From assembly GCA_026874595.1 (NCBI GenBank), contig CM049310.1, positions 19,136,058 through 19,200,057 of the forward strand: 64,000 nt of DNA. The letters run 5' to 3'. Below are positions 32,205 through 47,378 of this stretch, one piece after another; within the stretch, counting starts at the first letter, position 1, and the number at the start of each line of letters is the position of its first letter. Below the pieces are notes generated by a model, which worked only from the letters and a program-made list of their open reading frames with translations, was not told the origin of the DNA and ran no database searches. A program made the position numbers and the translations under genes. The stretch comes from Sipunculus nudus (lineage: Eukaryota; Annelida; Sipuncula; Golfingiida; Sipunculidae).

Positions 32205-35200
32205 ATTAACTAATCTAAATTAATGAGAAAATCATTTACATGGATACTTTACATGGCATCACAAACTGATGTTTGATGAATATGTGTATATTTCAGACTA
32301 CATAATATTAATTCATATGTATGCATAAATTCTTTTGTATGCATGTATAGTATCTAAACCTAGTCAGAGCAGATTGCTATGGCTATACTGTTTAAGATAA
32401 ACATACTGATGCATACATGCCTGTAAACATCTTGAATAAGTACACAGCAAGTTCCTGTACCTGAATCTGGGTGTATAATTTAACCAGGAAGATAAGTAAG
32501 GCTACATTTCTTTTCTTTTTTTTTTTTGCTGAGAGAGCAACATGTGCAGCGGAAGAACTTTGTGAGATCAGAGAAATACTTGGTAACTCTACACTAGCAG
32601 CAGGCACACGACTGGTGATAGTGGACCCTGGAGAAAAAGAAAAGCTTTTCTCCACCATTCTAAAAAACATGTGGGAGGAGAGCAGTCTGGGAGGATTACT
32701 GAACAGAGTAAATGGATCTATTGGTTGGGTTGTCTGCTGTACATGATTTAAGTAACAACTCACTCCCCTCTTGGCCTTCTTAGTGAATGTTATCAGGAAA
32801 AAGCAGGCAGGCAAGTCGCAACACAAGTGATGGCCCAACAAAGTGCTGTGTGCCACACTTGACCTGCGCTTCTTTACGCTGCTTGTGGCTGGTAATTAAT
32901 ACCAAGTCTCCCCCGAGGGTGAAAAACCTTCAATCTTTCATGGCAACTATGGTAGGCATGCAAAAGACTTGAGATCAAAATGTTGACATTATTCTTCATG
33001 TCCTTTGTTTAACACTAGCTCAAATTTTTTTTCTTTGTTTTCCTTTGGTAATTAATGGAGAATGTTTCAATTACATTGCTTGCCACATGTAAAAAGAAAT
33101 AAAATTGGCTCCAGACTGCTGCTAAACACCTAAAACCAGTTGACAGAAAACCTGTAAAATATCCCGCACTTTAATCTCCACTGACATAACATAGGAAATA
33201 AATCACCATTAACTTTTCACCCTATATTCTCATATTCCTGACCTTGCATGTAACATTAACCTATCAGGTATAAGCCCATGGTCTAACTTCCTGTAACAGG
33301 AGTACTCAGCATGCATGATAAGCAAATAATGAATGGGCTTAAGTTCTTTATTATAGTATCATGGAAAATAAAGAACACATAACCTAATGTAGCATTTTCT
33401 TTATTTTGGATGTTTCAAATTTTGTTCTCAGCTCAAATCATGAATCACAGCGTGAATCCTATTTTAGCATGCACTTGTGTGCATTAAGGTGCATTCAAAC
33501 CTATAATTTACATAAATAACCCTGAGGTTCAGCTTAACCACTCTGGAATTAAAAATAAAATCTTGAGCATATTTCAGTAATGAGACTAATGATACAATGA
33601 TAATAACTTCAGCATATTTCATGCAGCAATGAAAGTTTTGATATCTTCAGCAGTAATACAGCTTTGAAAATAAATTCCCTTCACAGCATTCATATAACTG
33701 GTATTTTTCTACACAGACATACATGTTGATATGAACTCTGGAAAGTATTCTGTACAAATAGCATCCTGGTATAATCTGTGTAATTTTCTCACATTTCCTC
33801 TGACCATTATGATTATCTCAACACTTAACTGCGGGGATGCCCTAGAATGTACTGTACTGTAGGTCAATGGGTGCGAAGTTTTTGTTTGGAAACTATGGGG
33901 AAGGAGAGGTGTGTCCTGAGGTGTGCTCAGTGATGTTCCCTGATAGCATTTATCTGTGCGGTGAATTACAACCATACCATTAGATACTCTATCATAATGA
34001 ATTATATGCCCTGTACAGCCAGCTTTCAATCATCAAGACCTTTTAGAGCCATCAGACTAACCTGTTGACTACAACTATGTAGTTCCTCTATCATCCTGAA
34101 TTGCCCCTACTTTGGTTATAGACCCCATTTATTTGGTAAAACTAACAATGACACCCTTCCAACCACATATCCTATGCTTGTGGTCCAATAAACAATCTAT
34201 TGAATGCTTTTCCTGTGGCAGCTGATAGAAATCACAAGGCAAAAGTACAGGGGTAAATTTTATAACAATTTCAAACATTCTTGCACTTGTCATGGGAATA
34301 CTATAGTAGCCCCTGTGGTAATTCAGTAAAGCAATATATATCAGATGTGAACAACTATTCAAACGAAGGCTTTAGAATCAACAGTTGTTTGTGATATTTG
34401 AACAAGGTTTAATACAAGGGGTTATTTGTTCAACAAATATTTGGTTATATTGATCTGATTTCAAAGTGGCTGACAGCCTGCAAAAGATCAGACAGAATTT
34501 TTTATTTGGAATACTGTCATCTGTTGGCTGCAATGTATATATATAATATATATATATATTAATTGAAAACTTGAAGGTAACAATACAGCGACAGATGTTG
34601 TGCTATTTATAGAATCCTGTAGTTTAAATTTTTCACATGTGGGAAGGACCAATTAATCCTACCGGCATACATGACTGTTCCACAAAGCCTTTGACTGTGT
34701 TGTAACTACTGACTCTTAAAAACCTGTATGCTTATGAATTATTCATTATTAGTTATCCAATCCAATACAACTTTAATATACCAGAAGCATGTGAGAGGTA
34801 TCCTTTTGTTTTTATTGACCAGGATATAATGTGATGTAGCATGTCATCAAACTATCTTTCAGAGGTGCCAATTAAAATTTTAGTAATAACTACAATAGGC
34901 AGCTGTAGAAAAAGACTGACCGATGCAGCTTTATGGCTTATTGGCGTGGAAACAAGTATTCTGGCAGCTCTCTGCGGCAAGTTCATGACTGTGCTTTGAC
35001 AGTCAGATTTCATACACCACCAGCCAAAGAGAGGCTGCAATTGGTCTGTAGATATCTTGTAGACTTCATTACACGCTATCTGCTTTTTCTGCCTGGTATC
35101 AAGAGCAGGACTACTCCATGAAATATAGATGCACACCAAGAGCCAGCAAGTCCCATGATACCTGACTTGGGCGGTGGCTGACATAATCTCATCTGTTCAG

Positions 35201-37612
35201 GATTGAATCACGCATGATAGGTCCACAGTATCGGACAAAACCTGCCCTATCATCAGGTATATCTTATCATGCCATGTTTGTTCCATATGTACCCATGTTA
35301 ATGTTGATTATACATGCCCCATTCACCTCCTCAAGACAATCCTCAGGGATTTTGGACATATTGGTTGTTTCTTTAAGCTGCATTAACAATAGAGTATTAT
35401 ACTGATATTGATGGCTTTTATTATGCATACACTGGGGTTGTCACTTTCTGTTAGGTATATGTGAAGCTGGATTAATACAATACAGTGTAGCCATTATGAT
35501 TGGCAGTTAGCTGAATTTCATTATCTGTTACACAGTACTGTAACTTTGTGATCACTGCAAATGACAGCTAGCTACTCATTTTGTTAATTATCAAATAAAC
35601 TCAGCAATGAACCCAATTAAAACATCTTTGTGACTATATAAATGCAAGAATACAATATTTTCATGTCAGTTATAAATTGTATTCAATGTGACTCAAAGTG
35701 AGACTGGGTATTTTTTGATAGCAGAAACAGCCTAAAGTGTATATGACATAATAAGTATCATGTAATATATTCCAACATACCTGCTAAATGGTATAATAAT
35801 ATATACATAAATGTCATTATATAATCTATGTTACACTTAAGTGACATTTAGGGAAATCATAAAATTTATTCACAAGATGGATGAGCCTGTATTAGAAGTA
35901 AACCATGCAAGAAAAGCATTAAACTTATGAAACCTGACGTAACTTCAGATTTCTTTTTACAGTAATCAATCATTTATGGTAGGCTTTGATGAATTCACAA
36001 GTTGGTGGCTCATTAATCCTTACCCTTGGGGTGGGGTATATTATAACAGAGCAGCTAGAGGATCCAGGAACACCGGATCAATACCACACCAATGTGGGTC
36101 CAGTTACACCTGGCAGGTTTGGAAGACCAAGCACCTCCGGTCATGCAACATGCAGATTAAGGTCAAACTTACAAGGTTTACCTCAAGTCTCACCATCAAA
36201 CCAGCGCCTGACTTGTCGATGTTTCAACAAAGGTTCAAAGAAATTTATGTTCAAGCAAATTCCACCTGGATTCCACAAGTCACTGAACACAGTGGATGTG
36301 AGCGAAACACTTTCACATAACAGTAAATGTGCCATTTTATGTCTCATGTATATTTTTTTTATCAGGGCCCATATTACCATATATACCATATATTCTTGGA
36401 ATGGTCTGGAGAACAAGGGTTGAAATTATTAATTGATTAATTATAATAAAGTCTAAACAATAGCAAAGTAACCAGTCAAGCATCAAAGCATTAAGGCTTT
36501 GTTGCGAAATCTATGCCCCACTACCTGGTGGGTATGATCTTTAGAGCTTTAGCTTCAAAGACCTGTCATAAAAATGTGTTTGTGCTCTTCCCCTCACATA
36601 TTCAACTGCATGCTCAGAGGAACAAGATGGAAAATAACCTGAATAAATCTTTCCTTTCCTGTCTTAACTTACAGACCCCAAAATAGCATTTTTTGGCTTG
36701 GATAATAAACTGCACCTCTGCTGACACCATGCTTTTAAGATGGCTATAATCGAATTTATTTTAAAAGCTGAATAAAATATTTTGATAACTGATGATGCAT
36801 ATAAATGATCATAAGATGAACATTAAATAAAAGTAAGGATTTCTAATTTAATATAAATTTTTGGTTTATGGATTTAATATTTTGCATAAATTATGTCCAG
36901 AAAACTGTCAGTCAACACTTTCTCAATCTTTTATGTATTTTTATGCTGTTCCAATTAGATTTTTAATTGTAAAGGTTTTTATTTTAGGGTGATAAAACAA
37001 ATAACTAAGACTGTTTTTTTTTGTTTGGAAAAGATCTGAAATAACTAACAGTAACAGCCAAAGGGAGACGGCATGAGAGTTGAATATCTAATCAATAAGC
37101 ACAAGCCTTAAAACCAACAGGTCAATTATTTATCACAGGAACATGAATTATGGCCAAAAACTCCAACCCAGTCTATATTATATAGAACATGCCTTTCATA
37201 CAAGAAGTAAGCCAAATGTCTTAAGGCTTGTTCAAACTTAGCTTGAAATAAAAATCTGATTGTTTAATGGCAGCACAAGCTTCCCAGAAGAATTGATCTG
37301 GAGGGCATTGATATATTTCACAGCAGAGCTCCCAGGGAGTTAAGAACAACTTGTGCTAGTTGAGGTGGCCCCTAGTAAAACAAGAATCAATGGAAACAGC
37401 CTAGCGACAGATTGCCAGAGCTGCTGTTCCACTGTGCTGGCTCTGACGACAGCTTGTCAGGAGCATTGAACTAGCATCCACTCTCCATTTTTTAAAGGGA
37501 TTCTCGTGTTTCACTGTCTAATTTGATGGGAGCATGTCAAACAATGGACTGGTTGCATGCTGCAACAGGAGAACATGTGATGAATAACATTAGTGTACCA
37601 GCAAATGACAGT
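32205..37612. other. Noncoding AT-rich DNA with isolated unexplained ORFs
   Basis: No supported gene. The 32471-32746 plus-strand stretch follows a T-rich tract and is open for 91 codons, but its minus strand is also open over 32392-32856, and neither product resembles a family I know. An AT dinucleotide run lies at about 34536-34562. The ORFs at 35976-36423 overlap in two frames and are not convincing. Confidence 0.5.
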
Positions 37613-38048
37613 CCTGATATACTGGTAACTCTTATATCAGATACCTCCAACCTCTCCCTTCACATTTATTAACCCTCTCAACAGATTATTAAACACACTG
37701 CATATTTAGATATATTTTGAATACTAGTGCAACTTCTTCATGGATTTTGATAATATGTTTTATACCCTTTGTGTTACTTTAAAATTAATTTTCCCATGTA
37801 TGTCTGTAAATGTGTATATTTGACCTGAAATGCAGGTGTACAGAAAAATAGTCTTGACTTATTAGAGGAATTATAATACAAATAATTAAAGATTAAAAAG
37901 GTCTCAGAACATGATAAATCACACCATACAACTCTTGATCTCTGATTGCTGGTTATAAATTTATTAGGACAGACGTAAAAGTGAACAAAAGCTTTCACTT
38001 ATATGGATGACCTGATATACTGGTAACTCTTATATCAGATACCTCCAA
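37613..38048. repeat. Exact 38-bp direct repeat, copies 398 bp apart
   Basis: 37613-37650 and 38011-38048 are identical, starting CCTGATATACTGG and ending GATACCTCCAA. The intervening 360 bp has no gene. Confidence 0.92.
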
Positions 38049-39349
38049 TATCAATGCAGCTGTCAAGCATTCTCTACTGCCACTGAGTTTATAGTTATAG
38101 GTGGTTATATACAGATTGCAATCTCATAAATTCATTCTAGCTTAAAAAGTCTGAAACATCATCACTGCATGCTTAATTAAAAACATCAAAACCAGCTCAA
38201 GTAATAAACGTGACATACACTCCAAGGCTAATTCATGCATTTTGCTTGACTACAGTTAATATGTTAAATTTACAGGTGGGTAATTTGTAGTTATTTCAAT
38301 AGCAAAGACACCTGTTCGTATGTAAGTTATACCAAAATACTAAAGGTGTTAAAAACATAAATTAGATCTCAGGTGAATATAACACCTGCTTGCACACCTG
38401 CCATCTTGATTACATCTTACTATAGCTGTGATTTATACAGTGCTATAAATGTGGTTTGGGTCAATGCCGATGCCCCTATATTTTTTTCACACTCTGTTAA
38501 ACCTTATAATATAAGACCAGGAGACATGCTTGTGGTGGTAAAGCTTTCACGCTGTGAGGGTTGGCCTTGGTCCATTATGTCCTAATACAGAGACAAATAT
38601 GTCATATTTTATATATAATGAATAAAGCAGGTGTGTGCTGTATTTGTCTTGTCGGCTTTATTTTTTCCTTGTTTTACACTTGTCTGGTTACAGTCATGTA
38701 ATTGCACAAATGAAATGTAATATCACAAATAACTTTTCTTGTGTCCTGAGATACCTTATTTTATAACTGTTTCAGATATCAGTGAGATCTGTGAGACTTT
38801 ATGTGAAATCTACATGATTATTATCCATTACTCAACATCCAGCACTTTCAAAACTGACCAGAATTAAAACATTTTGGGTCATCTCCCATAAATACCAATG
38901 TGTCAGCAGATTCAACAGTTTAAAACTTAAATTCAATCCAAGCCTTTATAAGAAACCACAATTAATATATAGGCAAGAGGTTAACTGAAACACATTTTAA
39001 CAAGCAGTACTTAAAATTCCACTCTATGACATATAAAGTCATTGACAGGTCCATTATGTCTAATTAAAAAAGTTCCACATCAGTTTTTATTAACAACCTT
39101 ATGTAACCTTTAAGACTGCTGAGCTCCTATATCCACGGGAATACATCAATACCCATGATATTTCAGGATTAAAAGAAGGCTGTAAATTATATGAATGCAT
39201 CACCCAGAGACTACATGTTGTGTTTTGTATCTCCCCAGTGAATACATCCTTGTGCCTGGGAATTCTGTCAAATAAAACAACCTTTGTCAAGTAAAACAAG
39301 TGTGTGGGAAGATAACTAAAACTGAACCTCATTATTTTAAAATGGAAGT

Positions 39350-39445
39350 CTGTACTGTGACAATACCAGTTCAAAGTATTTCTGTACTGTGACAATGCCA
39401 GTTCAAAATATTCCTGTACTGTGACAATGCCAGTTCAAAGTATTT
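39350..39445. repeat. 32-bp tandem repeat, three copies
   Basis: CTGTACTGTGACAAT(A/G)CCAG followed by TTCAAA(G/A)TATT(T/C), starting at 39350, 39382 and 39414. Only three positions vary. Confidence 0.93.
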
Positions 39446-42400
39446 ATAAGTGTAAGGGTCATCAAGTGGATATCTCCTTGAGTATGCTAAATGACCTTGA
39501 ACCGCCCTATAGGGGGTCCATGTGAAGGCCTCTGTCACATAATAGGTTTACAAAGAAAAGTGTAATATATGGGGTGTATCTGCTGAAATGAAGGGTGGTG
39601 AAGAAATAAGGGTAGGGGCGGGGATGGTCGGTGACATTGATCATTTTATCAATCAGTCTTTGTTATCACTCACTGCGGGTGCAATGACACACAGGATTAT
39701 AAAAGTTCTTCATACAATTCACACTTTGTAAGGTGTTTCAACAGCTGGGGTCCATGGGAACAACAACTGCTCCCCAAATACACTTGTAGCTCAGTCAATA
39801 CAGGTATGAAGTGCAAGGTAAACAGCTTCAGCTTCAGGCTACTCTAGCTGGACTGAGATTACCTAAACCTCCGTTCACAACTCTGTGATCCTCATACCCT
39901 CATTGCTAAGATGTTCAGGCATTTTAGAAGCATCATGATTTCATATTCCATCTTCAGTATCCTTTGAATCAGGTACTTATAGCATTTACTCATTATAAAC
40001 ACCAATTTTACTCTCACCACTGATCCATTATGTCTTTTTTAGGCCAAGGTAAACTGATTTTTAAATCTCTTTCCAAATGAACCTGTCTTTAAACAAAGAT
40101 CCTGTATTTCTCCTCAAGTGACGTTTACCCATATTGATCCTTAAATCCTCTTGGTGAATTTTTCTAAAAGAATACATGCTGATCCTTACATCTTTGTAAG
40201 TCTACAAACAGTTCTGATCCTTATGATCTGTGTTATCCTAATTTAACCTTAAACCATGCAAGTTGAATCTTAATTCTTTGCTAGCTCTAACAAAAGCTGA
40301 TCCCTGATTTCTCAGTGGACAGAAGATACTATAATTCTACAAAGATACACTACTCCTTACATTCTCATTGAAAAAGAGTTCCTTAATTTCTCTATCCTGC
40401 TGCATAATATACTGACCCTAAATGCCTCTGTGCAGTATAAATTGTTGACTGGGTTAATGTAATATTAACCATTTCAGTGTTGATCTTGGAGATTTGACTT
40501 CACATTTAGAACATTCTTAAGGACCTACAGTCCACCTAAATTCTCTATGCCATATTATTCATGATTCAAATTCATCCATCTATAGTGATCGATCCTCGTT
40601 TTTTCAATGCTATATTATCTCTACTGAATATCTGGTCATGTTCAAAAACACTTATGCCTGTAAGTAACAAAATATGTGAACTGGCAAACATATATTTACA
40701 CAATGATCTTATTTCCATTCAAAGACAACATATTTTACCTGAAAAAAAGCAATTTGAGCAATTTCACTGAAAGCTTTCAGTTGTTAAGGCTCTGAATGGT
40801 AATACTCGTATGTTGAGCTTGTAAACTTATTTAACAAACAGTAACAGGTAAAAAAAAAAGGTAGTCATTATATGAATGATTCAAAAAGTGGAAAGCTTTG
40901 TGCAGTGAGAGCTCAAAGGATATGTACTTTAAAGGCCGCAAGCAACCAAGTTTCATATAAATCCCTTTGTGTCTCATAAAAATCATTTTACTTCTGAAAA
41001 AATACACAGATCTCCCTGGCTAATGGGTATACTTAGAGTAGTTCTGGTACATACAAAGACAGCCTTATGTAAAATGTCCCAGCTCATGCTGCAAACCAGT
41101 TATTACGAAAGCGTGATTATATGGCGTGTACTTTCAGTACGTCTGTGGCCAGACAACAACATTGTTCATAAAACGCCCACTTTTGATACAACTTGGAAGG
41201 ACATGTTCAGCAGATGTAGAAAAAGCTCAGTAGACATTTCCATGAAAATATCCATTAATACCAGAGTGTGCCTTTGAAAAGAAGAGCAGGGGACAATCAT
41301 ACAGTTTACCAGACTGTCATGATGAGGCAATTTAACGCTTCTATGGGAACAGGCACAATACCATCCTCACATGAAATGTGATACTGGTACCATAAAGAAT
41401 ATCAATAATCTACCATAATCATCCCAACCCAACAAAAAAATTACCATATGTACTGGAGAAAAAAACTCACAGAAACAATTTACCATTAAAACGGTAAAAA
41501 AAACTTCTATAAAATGTAATTTTAGTTGAAGATGATAGAATATTGATGTCAAAGGCTGATACAAATTGTTTGACCTTTATAACCATAAGTCATATTTGAT
41601 CTCAAATTTGCAATTTCCATTTGGTGGCTTTTTGATGGGGTTGCCACTCAGTTAGTAATATACAGACATAATGTCAAAGTTTATCTGGTTAAATGATATT
41701 GGTTGTTGCTGCTGCTTTATTCACATATGGTGTCCCTGAATGGGAAGCCAGGTCTCTGTGAACTTAATCCACCTACATGAATTTTTTCATTAGCTTCACC
41801 AAACATTTACATTTATAAAAGTTCATCATTTCATATATGGTTATTTTTGAATCTTTAAGTAGCATTTTAATATGACCATGCAATTAAAAGAATAATAATG
41901 ATTTTTTTAATATAATTTTTTACATATCCAAGAGAAAGAGAGAAGTATTACATTTGACTTAAATGTAATTAATTGGTATAGCTGTGTTAGTCTATAGTAG
42001 AAAAGGCATCACTCTATATCTTTACCTACATAAATTTAATGCATTCTGAAGTATATATTCACCATATCATTTTTTAATGCCATGAAACTTTTTTAATGAA
42101 TTTATATCGCTGACACAAAAGCCTCCTGTGACACATGGAGAAATCAAACTACAGTATGGAGGTTCAGAGTTCAACATGTCAAAAGATTCAAGATGTTATG
42201 AACAATTGTTATTTTAATTATCATTATTATTACATTACAGAAGTATACAGAAAATGGACAACAAAGAATAAAGTATATATATCTGAAAAGCATATCATGC
42301 ATCTTATATAGAATATCTGAAATCTGAGAACAAATTGTTTGCTTTGAAATATGATATGAAATCGGTCGTGATACAAAGCACAATGCTACACTTATGGCCA

Positions 42401-45400
42401 CCCAACAAACTCAGACATTCAGCATAAAAGAGTTAGACTGAATGATAATAAATACATTGCTGACTGAATATTTTTAAAATATTTTTTTCATAACGTTTAC
42501 TTGTGGTTACAGAATGGTAATAAAATAAAGCTCTAATCAGAGTAACAGAGTGGGGCCAAGTATGAGATTGTCCAAGCTCTGAAAAGGTCATAGATATTGC
42601 AATATAGCTCATCATAACAAGCGTGTAGAGTGGAGTATTTAGGATTATCACATCTCCCCCATATGGTGTTCATTCAGTCTGTGTTTTACTGTTCTTCTCA
42701 TGATTAAATAACTTCTTAAACACGCAAGTTTAGAATTAAGAATAGCCTAGACAGAGATGAACTCAGTTTTTACTCTCTCAAAAAGGAAACAGTTCCTCAT
42801 TCAAAGACCATTCATTATATTGAGAAAAATCAACCGAGCCTTATACAGAGATATCTAGCTCATACACTTAATCAAAAGGCCTTATCTTTTGGCCAATGCT
42901 TAGTCCTGCATATACAAAAAATACACCTGGCAAGGCTTGTGATGATCATGGATCATCCAATTACAGCTAATCTATTATAACACGGTTTATTAAAATTGTA
43001 TTGCAATAAATCAAATCTTCATGGACCTTATTATATTTCCCAATTACGGTACTTTATATCACAACTGTGAAGATGGTAAGAGCAGGGTCAATTTCCCCAT
43101 CTTACTACAACCAAATCATGATCTTTACAATCCTAGATGGAATGGTAAGGTTCTTCTGTGGATCATTCTTGTACATGATCTGTAATACTGATCTATCCAT
43201 AAAAACCTCCAAAGTGAAATATTTGTTCTTTTGTGTATCCTTACTGTCCTTTACTTCAAGTATAGGTTATTAGTCTATGTAATGTACCAATATTCATCAA
43301 ATCAAACATTTCATCTGGAAAATATTCTAGGTCACTAGTTAAAGATTGAATACTGGCCCACCATGTATATCTGAAAGGTGTGACAGTGTATTTTACTCAG
43401 TTTCTCACTTGAAGATTTCCTGTACTTGAAAGCTGCATAACAAAAATTAACAGCAATATCTGGCTACAAGCTGTTTGTTTAGAACTAGAATGTTGTAAAG
43501 AAATCATTCTAAATATAAAACATTCCCTATATCAACACAATCTACAACAATAACCTCCAGGCCTCTAGATAAATAGTAGGGCTGGCCTCCTTGAATCAAT
43601 GTCTGTATACTTATTTCAGATCTTCCCCAACAAAATCAATTTAACTTACAAATCAACTGTGAAAAAGGAGCAACCACCTTTTGAGATCAATCAAGCCTGC
43701 ATATAGTCAAATTACACAATACCCAAAGAGTGTCAAAAAGGGTGTTCAACCATTGTAGAGCAACAAAACCACTGCCAATGCTGTTACATAAAAGTTTTAC
43801 ACAATACATTACATAACCTAGCAAACATGCTTTGTATGTAAAATAAATGTCACTGCAAACCTCTGATTGCTTTTTGTTTGGAAAGGTCACAATCAACCAA
43901 TCGGTCATTTACTTAACCCCACAGAATGAGTCTCTAATTGCCAATTCTTTGTAATTTTGAATTATATTGGGCAGTAAGGCCAAGATCAAACAGAATCATT
44001 TTGATTAAATCCTAAGAAAATTACATTGATTGTTTATCCTGTAGATCTGCATTCAATCAGCCATAAACCCATGGATACAGAAATGTAATTTGACCAAACT
44101 TCAAATTAAAGAGACAAGCCCATCTAACTCCCTTGTTTGTATCAGAATTGTTCTTCCCTGGTAAATCTAGAGTGTGTCATAGTGACTATGCCCAGGGTCT
44201 TTTTTTTTTTACAGAGGTTTCATCTCTAGTTCAGTAATCCTGCTTTGTAAATGAATTGTTCTTAAATACAGGACAAATTTTTCACACATCAATGTGTACT
44301 GATTTGTCATAAAATATTTATGTCAACAAAATCAGAAAACAGAGTAATATGAATATATGAAAATACCATAAAAATTATAAACAAAGAACTGTCCCATTTA
44401 CTCTTTTTTCATATTTTTGTTTCATGTTAGTAATCTGTCTTAAGATGGAGAACGCCAATGAAAAAATAAGCAAGTTTGAATATCACTTGTTTAGTCTAAA
44501 GATACACTTATTTTTCTGTTAGGATACTGATGCCTACTGTGTTAATAAACAGTCAGTGGTTGTTTATCTAACAAGGGTGTTAAAATATCAATGGCCAGCA
44601 TTGTAATAAACATGCAGATAGTGGCTGTTTACTTAGCACCAGACTGTAAGGTTACCAGTTTAGAGAGAACACTCCCAGATATTCAAATCTCATGTATTGT
44701 TCACACACTTTACAGAGGGCAAACTTCCTATCTACCTTGAACATATAACATAGCTTAACATATTAGGGCCATAAACATTAAACTACAAAACAGGGCTATA
44801 TGGTAACCATTGTGCCTGTCAACATCATCAGATATACACATTTAATCTACCACTGAGTGCCTTTATTAATACCTGAAGTCAATTTTATATCTCACTAAGT
44901 CTGAAATTATTTTTTGCTTACATGGATGATTTACTAACGCTGGCAGAGTAATGAGGGTTTCAAATTACAGAGGCAAATTGTTTCATCTACAATGCTTGTG
45001 TCTTTGTCTATATTATACAGATATATTGCTGGTATTATCATATAAATTCTACACCTGAACAAATACATGTAACTGGTCAGACCATTAAAATATGGATAAG
45101 AGTAATAATCTACTGCAGTAAATTTAAATGGTAATGTATCTGTCAAAAATATCAACGTGTTAAATATGAATGTGAATTGGCATATATTGTGCTAGCAGAA
45201 CCACCATTCCTCTAGATTTGAAAGAGCAGGCATGCTAGTGGCATCTACTGTGTGTAACCAATCCCCCAACATATCCAGAATCAATCCCAGCAGTATCACC
45301 ATGAACCATAGATCTGTGTAAACCGCAGACAATAAAGTTAACTTTACAAGAGCATAAATATCATCTATACCTCATAAATATGGCTATATTTCCTACATTA

Positions 45401-47376
45401 CTGTTATGACTCATCTAGTTAATGCCACATGATGTCATGGCATACTCTGTAGTCACCTGATAATATCAACATTACCTAGAAATCATCAGGTGGTTTCTAT
45501 GAACTAGTTTCTCCAACAGACGAGCATTTCTCTGTACTGTATTACTAGTGCCTTTCTTTACTGCATACTTTAACATTGTGTTACATACATGTTTATTGTT
45601 TTGTTTACCAGAAGCTATGTAGGAATTTAAGTCTCATGTACATGCTATTTACAAGACAGGAGAAATCAATAAAATAATGTAAATCTACATGTATTCACTT
45701 TGAAAAATGAATATTTCTAAATACCAAATTTCCTAATTAAATTAGTTATAACGTAAAATAAAATTGCTGGTTGATGTGAAAGCTGCATTTATTTAATTAT
45801 TGGATTCAGCTACAGGTTCATTTAAATATCACGTGTACAGTTTAAATGACCAATGAAAGAAAAGACAGGGTTATGGTAAATGATGCTTTCTCCAAACAAT
45901 GTTTCAACCATACAGTAACCATGCTGGCTATGGTGTGTAATCACCCGGCTGGTTTTTGTGGGGACTTTCTGTTTCATCTGGTCTCAGGTGTGCTGTAGGT
46001 ACTCCATGGCTGCCCCCAAGGCTCATTTATTCAACCAGTGTGTCCCCTGATGCCAGTTTCCTTGATATAGTAGTACAACCCTTGCTGGTATCTATCAGCA
46101 GTACATTAATCAATCTCCTTGCAAGTCCTGTTTTATCTGGAAGAGTTACTTGTATTTTTAGTTCTGTTTGAGGTTCTTAACAAAAAATGGCTACACTGGT
46201 CAAGGTCCCAGGTCAATGACCGATACATGTAAACTGGCATTGTATATTGTCCTTTTTTGCTAAACTTTGTTTCATTGGCTTTAATTTTTTTTTTAAATAT
46301 GACTGATTAATGGGGCAAAATCTTTGTAACATTAAATAATAACAACTCATATTATACATTTTATACTATATAAATGATGCCAAATTATAAAGAATAAAAA
46401 TATATATTTAATGACTACCACATTCTTTCAACTTTCTTCATGAAATGTTAATTTATTTAATATGTATCCTTATAACCATTATTATCACTCCTTGTACACT
46501 TTTGAGAAGCCTGTATATATAATATACCATGTATATTGTGGTACAGTAACCCAGTTGTCACCTAATGTTAAAGCCCAGGTGGTCATACCAAAGAATGTAC
46601 CACACACCATTTCTAAAACCCTCCCCCATGTGTTCTCATTCTTGCTTTATCCTGTGGTCAATATGACACTGCTGTATTTACAAAGCCCCTTACACCTCCG
46701 GCTCCAAGACCTGTCTATCTTTGCTGTAATGTACACTCTGTACCAACATAACATGATGTAGCTACAAGTAAAACATCTTGTTTCTCTTGTTGTCACTTAT
46801 CACTGCCTTAGGTCTCTTCAATGACCTGAATCTAACCCTCACTGTGATGAGAGTAAATTATACAGGGCTCAGTGTCATCCTGAGTAAACCAATCCTCTTC
46901 AGTGCCAAAAGTGTTTGCACAGTATGTTTAACATGGATAGAGGGTTTGTTTGCTACCATATTCACACCTTTCAACCAATCAGGTTTGCTCTGATCATTAT
47001 ATGCAACCATCTCAGACCCACCATCCATGCTCTGATTGTATCTAGATCTCTCAGTAAACTCATCATAGAATGTATATAGTGATTTTTTCAATATTTTATG
47101 TATGTTAGTATGTGCATATATTTCAGAAATTCAGATTAGAGAGCTAGAGCTAAAGCTTAAGATAGAATTGCTTTCGTAATCTTCTGTTAACAACCTGAAC
47201 TTACAAGTTACTCTCATTCTCTCTGTGACCCAACCACTGTTGGATACTAGCTTTTTTGGATTAATACAAAAGATAAAAATTTTATTCTTTCAGGAAACAA
47301 TGGAGTTGCAATCTCGTGTTGATTGTTGACAGATAAAATTTCTGATATTATTTATATTTTTAATCTTTGATTTACT
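39446..47376. other. Noncoding AT-rich DNA
   Basis: About 8 kb without a recognisable gene or RNA. From 40040 to 40520 the phrase TGATCCTTA and variants recur irregularly, hinting at a very decayed repeat. Short ORFs on both strands have no family signature. Confidence 0.5.
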
Positions 47377-47378
47377 TA

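Noticed and set aside
35976-36423. Two overlapping plus-strand ORFs (114 and 145 codons)
   Set aside because: Two frames are open over the same bases and the products resemble nothing known; low-complexity composition and no gene context.
39790-39815. TGTAGCTCAGTCAATACAGG, resembling a tRNA D-arm (A box)
   Set aside because: No B box or cloverleaf follows within tRNA distance.
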